NCBI GenBank assembly: GCA_964558465.1 | Contig: CAZLEF010000028.1 | Span: 1-64,000 of the forward strand | DNA length: 64,000 nucleotides | Reading direction: 5' to 3' | DNA from: JACJYC01 sp964558465 | GTDB taxonomy: Bacteria > Bacteroidota > Bacteroidia > Chitinophagales > Saprospiraceae | Shown: positions 1-9,038 of the stretch, in pieces | How positions within the stretch are numbered: position 1 is the first letter of the stretch | Layout: every line of letters begins with the position of its first letter | The notes under the pieces: model-generated | Told to the model about the DNA's origin: nothing | Database searches by the model: none | The model's input: only the letters and a program-made list of their open reading frames with translations | Translations under genes and position numbers: made by a program

Positions 1-126
1 AAAGCAAGTGAAAAGCCACTTTTACTTTCTCGATGCAAATATAAACGATTTTACAATTCCAACCCACCGGATCGGCTAAATTTTATCATTTCTCCTTAAC
101 ATTCAGGTTTTTGCGCCCTTTTTGAT

Positions 127-134
127 TACCTTCG
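127..134 (+). promoter_or_regulatory. Candidate Bacteroidota -7 box
   Basis: TACCTTCG matches the Bacteroidota -7 consensus TAnnTTTG at all but one position and lies 16 nt before the ATG of the M1 peptidase gene. No -33 TTTG at the usual 19-nt distance was found: the nearest TTTG (110-113) is only 13 nt upstream. Confidence 0.3.
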
Positions 135-150
135 CGCATAAAAAGGCCTT

Positions 151-2502
151 ATGAATAATTGCTATCTACGCCTGCTGGTTGCCTTCACTTCTGTTCTGCC
201 GTTTTTCCTGCATGCCCAGGAGAAAAATCTGGACTACAACCAATTCCGGCAGCTTTATGTTGAACTGCCCACGCCCAACAACTACCGGACAGCGTCCGGC
301 GCACCGGGTCATGAATATTACCAGCAACGTGCAGATTATGTGATGGACATCGAACTGGATGATGAAAACCAGATCATCCGGGGTTCCGAAACCGTCACCT
401 ATTTCAATCAATCCCCGGATCCGCTGACTTATATCTGGCTGCAACTGGATCAGAACAACCGGTCTAAAGATTCAGATTCCTATAAGATCCGGACCAACGA
501 GCTGGAGGGAAGGGTCAACTTCAGCCAGTTGATGCGCCTGCACAATCAGCCGGACGGCGGTTTCAACATTGACCAGGTCAGGGATCAGGCAGGAAAAGAT
601 TTATCCTATGTGATCAACAAGACCATGATGCGGATCAACCTGCCCCAGTCCCTTCTTCCCGGCGGCAAATTCACCTTTCACATCAAGTGGTGGTACAAGA
701 TCAATAACCGCATCAAAGAGGGCGGCCGCTCCGGATTTGAACATTTTGAAAAGGAGAACAACTATCTGTATACCATTGCCCAGTTCTACCCGCGGATGGC
801 GGTTTATAACGAAGTGGAGGGTTGGCAGCATAAACAATTCCTGGGCGCCGGTGAATTCACCCTGACTTTCGGCAATTACGAGGTTCGCCTGACCGTTCCG
901 TCCGATCATGTGGTAGGTGCAACCGGCGAGCTTCAAAATGCGAACCAGGTTTTGACCGAAACCCAGCGCAAGCGTATGGAGCAAGCCCGGCAGAGCACAA
1001 CCGATCCGGTGTTTATTGTCAATGAACAGGAAGCCCGCGAGGCTGAATCCAATCGTGCCAAAGCCAAAAAAACCTGGGTTTACAAAGCCGAAAATGTGCG
1101 GGATTTTGCTTTTGCCAGTTCCCGCAAATTCATCTGGGACGCCATGGCTGTAAAATTTGGCAACCGGACCGTCATGGCGATGTCTTTGTACCCCAAAGAA
1201 GGGAACCCGCTTTGGGAAAAATATTCCACCCGTGTCGTAGCCCATACGCTGAAGACCTATTCAAAATACACCTTCGACTACCCCTACCCGCTGGCTTACA
1301 GCGTACATACCGACCGGATCGGCATGGAATATCCCATGATCTGTTTTAACGGCGGCCGGCCGGAAGCAGATGGAACCTATTCCGAACGAACCAAAGCAGG
1401 GATGATCGGGGTGATCGTCCACGAGGTCGGACACAATTTCTTCCCCATGATCGTCAATTCCGATGAACGCCAATGGACCTGGATGGACGAAGGCCTGAAC
1501 AGCTTCCTGGAATACCTGACCGAACAGGAATGGGATGCGGACTTCCCGACGAGCGCCGGTCATCCGTCCAAGATCACGGATTATATGAAGCTGGACAAAA
1601 GCAAACAAAACCCGATCATGACCAATTCGGAATCCGTCATCAGCCTGGGCCCCAACGCTTACAGCAAACCCGCTACCGGCCTTTATATCCTTCGCGAAAC
1701 CATCATGGGACGCGAACTTTTTGACCTGGCTTTCAAAGAATACGCCCAACGCTGGAAATTCAAACATCCAACCCCCGCTGATTTTTTCCGCACCATGGAA
1801 GATGCATCTGCAGTGGATCTTGACTGGTTCTGGCGGGGATGGTTTTACTCTACCGACCATGTGGATATTGCACTGGATGATGTAAAATGGTACAGGCCGG
1901 ACACCCAAAATCCGGAGATTGAGAACGCTATCACCAGGGCTCAGCGCGAAAAAGCACCAAAATATATTGGCGACCAACGCAATGAACAGATGGAGACGGT
2001 GGTCAAACAGGACCCGCGCATGAAAGATTTTTACGACGACTATGATCCGTTGCAGGTGACCGTTCTGGACCAAAAGGAATACGAACGTTACCTCACGGGG
2101 CTCAGCCCGGAGGAAAAAACAATCCTGGACGCCGGCTATCATTACTATTCCATCCGGTTCAGAAATATCGGAGGTATGGTGATGCCGCTGATCCTGGATT
2201 TCCGATTCGCCGACGGCAGCAACGAGGTTGTGAGGATTCCTGCGGAAATCTGGCAAAAGAACAATGAAGAGGTCAGCAAGGTCTTCTTTTTTAAGCAGGA
2301 AGTCCTCAACATTGTATTGGATCCGTTCCTGGAAACTGCAGATACGGAACGGAACAACAATTACTGGCCCCCACAACAGGAACCTACCCGGTTCGAAATA
2401 TTTAAAGGCAGGGAATTCGGCAGCGGCGAACGGGAAAATCCGATGCAGCGCGCCCGGCGGATGGAGAAGATGAAAGAGAACGGGAATTCGGGTGGGAATT
2501 GA
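151..2502 (+). CDS. Secreted M1-family zinc aminopeptidase
   Basis: Predicted secreted gluzincin metallopeptidase that removes N-terminal residues from peptides. An N-terminal signal peptide (residues about 1-22, ending near HAQ) is followed by the beta-rich M1 N-terminal domain. The catalytic domain has the zinc motif HEVGH at 424-428 and the third zinc ligand Glu447 in WMDEG, exactly 18 residues after the second His, as in M1 enzymes. The GxMEN exopeptidase motif is represented by the related GMEYP. The C-terminal region, after about residue 590, is polar and charged and carries no recognisable T9SS signal, so periplasmic or outer-membrane placement is open. It stands alone: the next gene is convergent. 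Family assignment is firm; the substrate is unknown. Confidence 0.93.
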   Translation: MNNCYLRLLVAFTSVLPFFLHAQEKNLDYNQFRQLYVELPTPNNYRTASGAPGHEYYQQRADYVMDIELDDENQIIRGSETVTYFNQSPDPLTYIWLQLDQNNRSKDSDSYKIRTNELEGRVNFSQLMRLHNQPDGGFNIDQVRDQAGKDLSYVINKTMMRINLPQSLLPGGKFTFHIKWWYKINNRIKEGGRSGFEHFEKENNYLYTIAQFYPRMAVYNEVEGWQHKQFLGAGEFTLTFGNYEVRLTVPSDHVVGATGELQNANQVLTETQRKRMEQARQSTTDPVFIVNEQEAREAESNRAKAKKTWVYKAENVRDFAFASSRKFIWDAMAVKFGNRTVMAMSLYPKEGNPLWEKYSTRVVAHTLKTYSKYTFDYPYPLAYSVHTDRIGMEYPMICFNGGRPEADGTYSERTKAGMIGVIVHEVGHNFFPMIVNSDERQWTWMDEGLNSFLEYLTEQEWDADFPTSAGHPSKITDYMKLDKSKQNPIMTNSESVISLGPNAYSKPATGLYILRETIMGRELFDLAFKEYAQRWKFKHPTPADFFRTMEDASAVDLDWFWRGWFYSTDHVDIALDDVKWYRPDTQNPEIENAITRAQREKAPKYIGDQRNEQMETVVKQDPRMKDFYDDYDPLQVTVLDQKEYERYLTGLSPEEKTILDAGYHYYSIRFRNIGGMVMPLILDFRFADGSNEVVRIPAEIWQKNNEEVSKVFFFKQEVLNIVLDPFLETADTERNNNYWPPQQEPTRFEIFKGREFGSGERENPMQRARRMEKMKENGNSGGN

Positions 2503-2600
2503 TGGTGGACGGCCTACGGTAGACGGTGGACGGTGGACGGTGGACGGTGGACGGTGGACAGTAGATGTTGGACTGCAGACTGTAGACTGCACGGTGGACG
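2503..2600. repeat. Heptanucleotide tandem array after stop codon
   Basis: Fourteen consecutive 7-bp units start at the first base after the TGA stop of the M1 peptidase gene. Five are perfect CGGTGGA copies (2524-2558). They are flanked by variants that stay in 7-bp register, including TGGTGGA, CGGCCTA, CGGTAGA, CAGTAGA, TGTTGGA, CTGCAGA and CTGTAGA. The array ends 11 bp before the stop codon of the convergent ThiF/MoeB gene. Confidence 0.9.
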
Positions 2601-2611
2601 CCAGCTACGGG

Positions 2612-3781
2612 TTATCCTTCTGATCTCACTGGTTCTGAATCCTGTCCGTTGATGAAACCATTCATGCCGTTTTTCAAATTGACCAGATTGTCAAACCCCA
2701 GTTTTTCAAGCTGGAGAATGGCTTGCCGGCTCCGCTTTCCGCTTTGGCAATGCAGGATTACCTGACAATCCCGCCTGATCCGGTCGGCGGATTGTTGAAT
2801 TTGCGCCAGCGGGATCAATTCCCCGCCGAGGTTTCCGAGCAGAAATTCGTGGGGTTCCCTGACGTCGATCAGTTGAAAATCGGCCCTGGACGCCTTCAAT
2901 TCCAAAAACACGGAGGCGTCGATTTCCCGGATATTGCCCGTTACCGGCACGCCGCAAAAACCCTCATAATCGATTAATTCCTTAATGGGCGCCAAATATT
3001 GCTTTTGGTAGTTGATGGTCAGGGTTTGAAAGGATGCCGCGTCAAACAAAAACAATTTCCCCAGTAAGGGTTCACCTACCTTGCTGATGATTTTCAGGAC
3101 CTCGCCGGCCTGGAGGCTTCCGATGATGCCAGGCAATACACCAAGCACCCCGCCTTCCGCACAATTCTGCACGGCGCCGGGATCGGGCGGCTGTGGAAAC
3201 AGATCACGGTAGTTTGGGCTTCTTGATCCATCGGGCAACAGCGCGTTAAACACCGCAACCTGACCTTCAAATGCAGATATAGCCCCATAAACCAGGGGTT
3301 TCCCTGAGATCACGCAAGCGTCATTGACCAGATAACGGGTTGGAAAATTATCAGATCCATCTGCTATGACATCGTAAGCGCTGATCAATTCCAGTGCGTT
3401 TTCCCTGGTCAGAGCAACGTTATAAACGTCAATCCGGATATGCGGATTGAGGTTGAGCAAGTGCACCCGGGCAGCCTCTGCTTTGGGCAAACCAATATCT
3501 GCAACACCAAAAAGGACCTGCCGCTGGAGATTGCTTTCTTCGACCCTGTCAAAATCTACGATCCCGATTTTGCCGACGCCTGCGGCAGCGAGGTAGAGCA
3601 ATACCGGACACCCCAGACCGCCAGCTCCAATGACCAGCACACTGCTGTTTTTCAGGCGCTTCTGCCCACCAGGGCCAAACCCCGGCAACACAAAATGCCG
3701 TGCATACCTCAACCGTTCTGCCGGAGAGAAATTGTCGGCCAGACTGTCACTTGTGTTAAAATTTTTATCTGTGGCGTCCAT
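2612..3781 (-). CDS. moeB: ThiF/MoeB/HesA-family adenylyltransferase with C-terminal rhodanese domain
   Basis: E1-like enzyme expected to adenylate the C-terminal Gly-Gly of a ubiquitin-like sulfur carrier (MoaD- or ThiS-like). The fused rhodanese domain would then supply sulfur, the layout seen in eukaryotic MOCS3. The nucleotide loop GAGGLG is at 52-57, the FGxxDIGxPKA stretch at about 91-101, DGSDNFPTRY near 141-150 and CAEGGVLG near 207-214. The rhodanese domain covers about residues 290-380, with the active-site loop HCQSGKRS. Both structural zinc Cys pairs of classical MoeB are absent: the first reads PNYRDLFP, with Asn and Asp at the Cys positions, and only one Cys remains at the second site. 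moeB, thiF and hesA cannot be separated here because no molybdopterin or thiamin genes are adjacent. The symbol is tentative. Confidence 0.85.
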   Translation of the reverse strand: MDATDKNFNTSDSLADNFSPAERLRYARHFVLPGFGPGGQKRLKNSSVLVIGAGGLGCPVLLYLAAAGVGKIGIVDFDRVEESNLQRQVLFGVADIGLPKAEAARVHLLNLNPHIRIDVYNVALTRENALELISAYDVIADGSDNFPTRYLVNDACVISGKPLVYGAISAFEGQVAVFNALLPDGSRSPNYRDLFPQPPDPGAVQNCAEGGVLGVLPGIIGSLQAGEVLKIISKVGEPLLGKLFLFDAASFQTLTINYQKQYLAPIKELIDYEGFCGVPVTGNIREIDASVFLELKASRADFQLIDVREPHEFLLGNLGGELIPLAQIQQSADRIRRDCQVILHCQSGKRSRQAILQLEKLGFDNLVNLKNGMNGFINGQDSEPVRSEG

Positions 3782-3958
3782 TTATGAAAAAACCCCGTAT
3801 ATTCGTTTGAAGAAACAAATTATTGATCCCAAATTCTATGAACATGTGTTGCTTCTGCATTCCTTGCCGGAGATTCCGATCCGGCATTGACCCACCTTTG
3901 TTAAATAGCTCCTATTTCATTACAAGTGAACAGTACAACCGGTTTAATGCCTTCTGCC

Positions 3959-6900
3959 ATGAATATCCCAAAAACATACACATTTTATTCTTTTCTGGCC
4001 GCCATTCCTTTTCTGTGGGTTCATCTCAACCAAACAACGCGATTATCCGAACCAATCAATCCTAAACCGGTACTTGTGGACGAGCCGGTCCAGGCCGGTA
4101 TACCGGGTCAGTTTATGGGCGCCTTCGCATGGCTGAATGCGGCGGCCGACGCCCCCCTCGATATTGACAACAACCTCACCCCGGACATTATACCGCCCTG
4201 TTCCTGCAGGTCCTATCCGGAATACGCCAACGGCGAAAACCTGAATAACCGGGTTTTTGACGACCAGGTGATTATTGCCACCGGTGTCACCGGGCAGATC
4301 TGGAAAGTGAAAATTGCGGGTAATATGCTGCATCCGGTCACACTGGACACCTTGCCCAACGGCATAAGCGTCCCTGAGGTCGGTCAAAGCGGGATCTATG
4401 TCCTGAAATTCGCGCACCGGGAATCGGACGGGTTCATCTACATCGCAGAGTCGCCCGGCGATTATCCCGGGCAGCAGTTCGGCCCTGTACAGAACACCTG
4501 TTATTACCCGGATGCGCAAATCGATTTGCTGGATGACGAATACTGCGATGTTGATCCGACCGTTTTTCCGTTGGCTACCGTGACTTCCGGGTTTGACAAC
4601 AACTTTTTGCCGTTGGACCCTGAGGATGAATTATGGACCATTACCCGGCTGGAAAACAACCAGTCCTATTTTACTTCTGTCTTTTCGCCCACCAACCTCG
4701 GAGGTGGCCATTACCGGGTGCGGTACACTTTTTACGGCGACGACCGGCCCGACCAGGATCCCTTTAATACAGGGTGCGCCACCACTGTTTACAAGGACGT
4801 TTACGTACATTCAACCGTGCCTATGTCCTGTCACTTCTCCCTGAACCTGACCCTGAGCCCGGTCACCTGTTCGGCAAAAATCACACCGTCCATGATCCTG
4901 ACCGCCAATCCGGCGGAAGTTGATCATTATACCGTGACCGTAACCGATCAGAACGGACTGCCCCTGGGCGATACCGTCACCGGGGCCCAGGCCGGGCAAA
5001 CCGTTGAAGCCACCATATTTGACCATTGCACAGGGCTGAGTTGCACCACCCTTTTTAATATCAGCGACATCACGCCGCCGACCCTTAATATCCCGGCCAA
5101 TATCACCATTCCCTGTACCGGAGACTACAGCACACAGAATACTGGTTTTGCCACCGCCACCGATTGCAGACCTGTCACCATCACTTACCAGGACCAATGG
5201 ATCCAAACGACCTGCGGCAACCCGAAAGTAAGGATCAACCGCACTTGGCGCGCCACCGATGCGGGCGGGCTGGTGACGACCAAGGTACAGGTAATCTCCA
5301 TTGCAAGGGCCACCCAAAACGATTTTCTTTTCCCAGCTGACGTGGAATATACCTGCGAACAGTACGCTTTTAACCCGGGCATCATTGCCGCTGCAGTGCC
5401 GGGCGCCGGATTACCCACCCTGGTCAACAACCCGCTTTGCGGATTGATTTACAGTTATCAGGATAACATTATCCCGCTGTGCGGGAATCCTGAAACCAGT
5501 TTTTTCATTATCCGGACCTGGACGGTGCTGGATGAATGCGGCATTTCGATTTACCAGACCGACGGCGCGGGCAACGACAACATCCAGCTTATCCGGGTCA
5601 GGGATAACATCCCTCCCGCCGTTACAGCGCCTGCGGTGACCATCGGCGCCAATTTCAGTCCCCTGGACACCGGATTGGACGAATGTTCTTCCACCGGTTT
5701 GATCCCTCCACCGATCGTTACAGACGCCTGCAACACCTATACCATCCGGATTTTCACTCCGCTGGGCGAAGCGATTTACGCCAACGGGCAGAATGGCGCC
5801 CAGGGTGGTTATATTCCGGCGCCCGGGCTCGAACTCGGGCAGCATACCATTCAATACCGGGTGACGGATGCCTGCAACAATATCCGCAATGTGAGTACGA
5901 CCCTGATCGTGGAAGATCAGCAGCTCCCCCAAATGATCTGCAACAGCATGCTCAACGTATCGCTTGCAGCCAACGGCCTCGGACAGGTGACGCCGGACAT
6001 GATTGACGAGGGCAGCCGGGATGATTGCTGCGTGGATCAGCGGCTGATTAAACTGATCGATGAGCCGGATAGCGCCTTCCGCCAAAACATTACTTTTTTC
6101 TGCACCAACGATACCACCTCTGTCATCCTTCGACTGTGGGATTGCGCGGGTCATTTCAACGATTGCCAGGCTATTCTGACCGTAGAGGACCGGCAAAAGG
6201 TGGCGATTGTGTCCAAATTTCCAAACAGATCCATTTCCTGCAAGGCCGACGTTTCCAACTATTTTGATCAAAATTTCGAAGCGCCGGTTTTTGCCGACAA
6301 TTGCCAGTTCCAGGTTGAATTCACTGCAGACGATGAACGGAACAGTTGCGGGGTAGGCAAAATAACCCGGACCTGGCGCGCCCAGGACAATCCCAATAAC
6401 CTGCCTGCCATTGTCAAACAAATCATTACGACCACAGGAGAATTCACTTACAGTATTTTCACACCGGAGGACGCTGAAGTTGCGTGCGGCGCCCAGGTTA
6501 CGGATACCTTGATCTACAACTCCACGGGATGCGACATGCTGGCCTACGGGCTGATCTCCGAAGCGCCAGCGCCGGCTTCAGGGGGGGCCTGCAACCGGAT
6601 CATCCGCACCCACCAGATCATCAACTGGTGTGAATTCGACGGTACGTCCGCTCCTTATATTTTACCGAGGTCAGCCAGTGGCCTTGACGCTCAGTTCAAC
6701 ATTCACGACGGGCAGGTGTACCAACAATTTTTGTTTGGAGAGATAGAATTGGACCCGGCAACCGGGATCTACCGGTACGAGCAATGGGTGAACATCAGCG
6801 ACGATACGGCGCCTGTCATTCAGGCCGGAACCATTGGCGAAATCTGCGCCGGCGCCAATTGCGTTGGGGCAGTCACCCTGGACTTCACGGTACAGGACAA

Positions 6901-7915
6901 TTGTGTCGCACCTCTGACCGTCCAGAATCGCCTGCAAACACAAGGGCAGACGATTGCCGACCCATACGGTCAATTGACCAGCACCCCCCAGGGTTACCGC
7001 ATCAGCGGTCAATACCCGCTGGGAGAATACGCCCTTTTTCTGACCGTCAGCGATGAGTGCGGGAATGCCCGAACCGCGACGATCCCTTTTCAGGTATCCG
7101 ACTGCAATCCCCCCGTACTGATCTGTCCATCAACCCTTTCGTTTGAGGTGTTTGTGGATCAACCCCTTAACCTGACCCCGGATATGATCGCACAGCCGAC
7201 CGACGAATGCAGTGAACCGACCCTGAGCTTTAACGAAGAAGGGACTTTAAACAGCATTTTGTATGATTGTGATTCATTGGGCGCCAGGGTTGTGCATCTC
7301 TATTCTGCCGACGCCAGCGGCAATTCTGCAAATTGTTCGGTGTTGGTCAATATTGCCACACAGCCCCAAGGATGCCAGCGTTTTTTCACCATCCGCGGGT
7401 TCATCCAAACGGAAACCGGTCAGCCGGTTGCCAACGTCCTGGTTAAACTCAGCACGCCTGTTCCGCAGGAACAACTGACCGATTTCCTGGGGTATTATGA
7501 ATTTAACGATGTCCCGGAAGGCAATGCCTACAAACTTGAAGTATTAAAGGACGTCAACCCGATCAACGGGGTAACGACCTTTGACATCATCCAGATCACC
7601 CGGCATATCCTGGCAGAACAACCGCTGCCCAGTCCGTTCAAAATGATTGCGGCGGACGCCAACAAATCAAAGGTGATCTCTACCCTGGATCTGGTGCATA
7701 TCCGGCGGGTCATTTTAAATGTTGCGACTGCCTACCCCAACAACACTTCCTGGCGTTTCATTCCGGCAAGTTATTCCTTTTTCGATCCGAGCAATCCCTT
7801 CGGAGAAAACTTTCCGGAAACCGTTGTCATTCAGGCCTTGTCGAGCGATGTTACGGTTGATTTCACGGGGATAAAAATTGCGGATGTGAATGATAGTGTG
7901 AATGGGCAGAATTGA
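3959..7915 (+). CDS. Large secreted Cys-rich protein with HYR-like domains, CarboxypepD-reg-like domain and dockerin-like C-terminus
   Basis: An extracellular, probably surface-attached protein of 1318 residues. The start at ATG 3959 gives a hydrophobic N-terminus (MNIPKTYTFYSF onward); an in-frame ATG (3947) and GTG (3926) lie just upstream. The body is a series of beta-sandwich modules rich in paired Cys and in repeated phrases such as ITPPTLNIPANITIPC and WRATDAGG, resembling HYR / PKD-type modules. Near residues 1140-1200 there is a carboxypeptidase-regulatory-like segment (FTIRGFIQTETGQPVANV). It is followed by two dockerin-type F-hand-like repeats, DVNPINGVTTFDIIQITRHI and DANKSKVISTLDLVHIRRVI. 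The last residues (IKIADVNDS) match endings common in Saprospiria proteins, from memory. No typical T9SS type A or B signal is visible. Function unknown; adhesion or polymer binding is inference. Confidence 0.85.
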   Translation: MNIPKTYTFYSFLAAIPFLWVHLNQTTRLSEPINPKPVLVDEPVQAGIPGQFMGAFAWLNAAADAPLDIDNNLTPDIIPPCSCRSYPEYANGENLNNRVFDDQVIIATGVTGQIWKVKIAGNMLHPVTLDTLPNGISVPEVGQSGIYVLKFAHRESDGFIYIAESPGDYPGQQFGPVQNTCYYPDAQIDLLDDEYCDVDPTVFPLATVTSGFDNNFLPLDPEDELWTITRLENNQSYFTSVFSPTNLGGGHYRVRYTFYGDDRPDQDPFNTGCATTVYKDVYVHSTVPMSCHFSLNLTLSPVTCSAKITPSMILTANPAEVDHYTVTVTDQNGLPLGDTVTGAQAGQTVEATIFDHCTGLSCTTLFNISDITPPTLNIPANITIPCTGDYSTQNTGFATATDCRPVTITYQDQWIQTTCGNPKVRINRTWRATDAGGLVTTKVQVISIARATQNDFLFPADVEYTCEQYAFNPGIIAAAVPGAGLPTLVNNPLCGLIYSYQDNIIPLCGNPETSFFIIRTWTVLDECGISIYQTDGAGNDNIQLIRVRDNIPPAVTAPAVTIGANFSPLDTGLDECSSTGLIPPPIVTDACNTYTIRIFTPLGEAIYANGQNGAQGGYIPAPGLELGQHTIQYRVTDACNNIRNVSTTLIVEDQQLPQMICNSMLNVSLAANGLGQVTPDMIDEGSRDDCCVDQRLIKLIDEPDSAFRQNITFFCTNDTTSVILRLWDCAGHFNDCQAILTVEDRQKVAIVSKFPNRSISCKADVSNYFDQNFEAPVFADNCQFQVEFTADDERNSCGVGKITRTWRAQDNPNNLPAIVKQIITTTGEFTYSIFTPEDAEVACGAQVTDTLIYNSTGCDMLAYGLISEAPAPASGGACNRIIRTHQIINWCEFDGTSAPYILPRSASGLDAQFNIHDGQVYQQFLFGEIELDPATGIYRYEQWVNISDDTAPVIQAGTIGEICAGANCVGAVTLDFTVQDNCVAPLTVQNRLQTQGQTIADPYGQLTSTPQGYRISGQYPLGEYALFLTVSDECGNARTATIPFQVSDCNPPVLICPSTLSFEVFVDQPLNLTPDMIAQPTDECSEPTLSFNEEGTLNSILYDCDSLGARVVHLYSADASGNSANCSVLVNIATQPQGCQRFFTIRGFIQTETGQPVANVLVKLSTPVPQEQLTDFLGYYEFNDVPEGNAYKLEVLKDVNPINGVTTFDIIQITRHILAEQPLPSPFKMIAADANKSKVISTLDLVHIRRVILNVATAYPNNTSWRFIPASYSFFDPSNPFGENFPETVVIQALSSDVTVDFTGIKIADVNDSVNGQN

Positions 7916-7971
7916 GTTTGGAGTTTGGAGTTGCGAGTTGCGAGTTTGGAGTTGCGAGTTGGGAGTTGGGA
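7916..7971. repeat. Heptad array filling a convergent intergenic gap
   Basis: Eight 7-bp units (GTTTGGA, GTTGCGA, GTTGGGA variants) begin at the first base after the TGA of the preceding gene. They end one base before the stop codon of the opposing gene (7973-7975), so the whole gap is made of repeats. Confidence 0.92.
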
Positions 7972-7972
7972 T

Positions 7973-8251
7973 TCAGATGATTTCTTCGAAGTTGTCATTG
8001 GCGGGGTTGGGCCGGTTGGAAAGGGCGCGGATGCTGATCTTGTGCATTCTGTCAAACTCCTGGCGGACAGCCTCCGTAAATTCGGCATTCACCAACCCTT
8101 TAACATCTTCAAGGGTCTGCAGGTGGATGTCCTGCGGGAATTTATAAGTTTGCTCAAAAAAACCGGTTTCGAATTTGACCGAAATCCGGTTATCCATTTT
8201 AAAAACAGTGATCTTCAGGGTGGGATGGTCGAGGTATCCGATAATTCTCAT
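7973..8251 (-). CDS. Small conserved hypothetical protein
   Basis: A 92-residue protein with no recognised domain. It is rich in beta-strand and amphipathic-helix patterns (DNRISVKFETGFF, LEDVKGLVNAEF) and has no signal peptide or membrane segment, so it is probably cytoplasmic. Its ATG overlaps the stop of the upstream DUF2520 gene by four bases (ATGA at 8248-8251), which indicates translational coupling as the last gene of the ccmE-ccsA-DUF2520 unit. The coupling supports a real gene. No function can be assigned from sequence alone. Confidence 0.75.
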   Translation of the reverse strand: MRIIGYLDHPTLKITVFKMDNRISVKFETGFFEQTYKFPQDIHLQTLEDVKGLVNAEFTEAVRQEFDRMHKISIRALSNRPNPANDNFEEII

Positions 8252-9036
8252 CTCCTGATGTTTTCAGTCAGCAATTGATAAATCTTCTGCCACTCCGGAT
8301 GTTTTTCCAACAGACCGAGGTGTCTGGCTATTGTATTTTCATCTCCTCGGATGGCGGGGCCGGTTTGAACATTTTCAGGGAGATCTCCCTGGACCTTACC
8401 GGCCGTTTCCTGGATCAAAGGGCGGATCAGATCAAAGGACAATCCTGCCTCTTCCATAATTTTATGGGCGATGCCAAACAAGTGGTTGCTGAAATTATTG
8501 GCAAAAACACCGGCAATATGGGCCATCGCCCGTCTGTCATCATCCATCCGGACAACCCGGCTGTTCAGGGCATGGCCAAGCTGCTCCAGCAACCGGATAT
8601 CGGCCTCATGACGGGCATGTACGCAAACAGGGATCCGGTCAAATTCGGGCTGCCGGCCCCGGGAGAAACTTTGAAATGGATAAAACACCCCGGATCTTCC
8701 AAAAAAAGCGGCCAGTACCGATGAATCGACCCCGCCGGAAGTATGCACAAACAAGCGGTTTCCGGCATTCAGATAAGACAGTTGCCCGGCCACTTCCCGG
8801 ATGGCGTGATCAGATACGGCAATGATGTACAACCGGGCGCCGGGGTTTATTTTTTTCAGGTCGTTTACCGGTTCTGCACGGATCCGGAGCGCCAACTCCC
8901 TTGCCTTTGAAAGATTGCGGCTGAACACCTGCAGGACGGGGATCTTTTTTTCAGCCATGCGCATACCCAGACTTGAGGCAAGTTGTCCTGCTCCGATGAG
9001 AACGACCGGTCCATATATGTCTGCAACGGATTCCAA
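8248..9036 (-). CDS. Rossmann-fold DUF2520 oxidoreductase-like protein
   Basis: A 262-residue protein with an N-terminal dinucleotide-binding fold (VVLIGAGQLASSLGMRM, a GxGxxxxxxG loop). It is followed by the strand-turn segment YIIAVSDHAIREVA, as in F420-dependent NADP reductase / pyrroline-5-carboxylate reductase relatives. The second half (HTSGGVDSS, FYPFQSFS, and a helical C-terminus with VFANNFSNHL) is characteristic of the DUF2520 family. It probably binds NADP(H); the substrate is unknown. It starts two bases after the stop of ccsA and overlaps the next gene by 4 bp, so it is part of the cytochrome c maturation operon. A role in haem or redox handling is only suggested by position. Confidence 0.85.
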   Translation of the reverse strand: MESVADIYGPVVLIGAGQLASSLGMRMAEKKIPVLQVFSRNLSKARELALRIRAEPVNDLKKINPGARLYIIAVSDHAIREVAGQLSYLNAGNRLFVHTSGGVDSSVLAAFFGRSGVFYPFQSFSRGRQPEFDRIPVCVHARHEADIRLLEQLGHALNSRVVRMDDDRRAMAHIAGVFANNFSNHLFGIAHKIMEEAGLSFDLIRPLIQETAGKVQGDLPENVQTGPAIRGDENTIARHLGLLEKHPEWQKIYQLLTENIRR

Positions 9037-9038
9037 AA

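Noticed and set aside
1..150. Weak hairpin AAGTG/CACTT near 7-21 as a terminator
   Set aside because: Only a 5-bp stem and interrupted T run; not convincing.
1261..2592. 443-codon open frame on the minus strand opposite the M1 peptidase
   Set aside because: Shadow frame produced by codon bias; its start-proximal repeated peptide (PPSTVHR-type) is only the translation of the CGGTGGA array, and the M1 zinc motifs on the other strand are conclusive.
2503..2600. Possible CRISPR array
   Set aside because: Units are 7 bp and contiguous, without spacers; no cas genes in the window.
5411..6421. 336-codon frame opposite the large secreted protein
   Set aside because: Shadow of the Cys-rich gene; no family features and no separate start signals.
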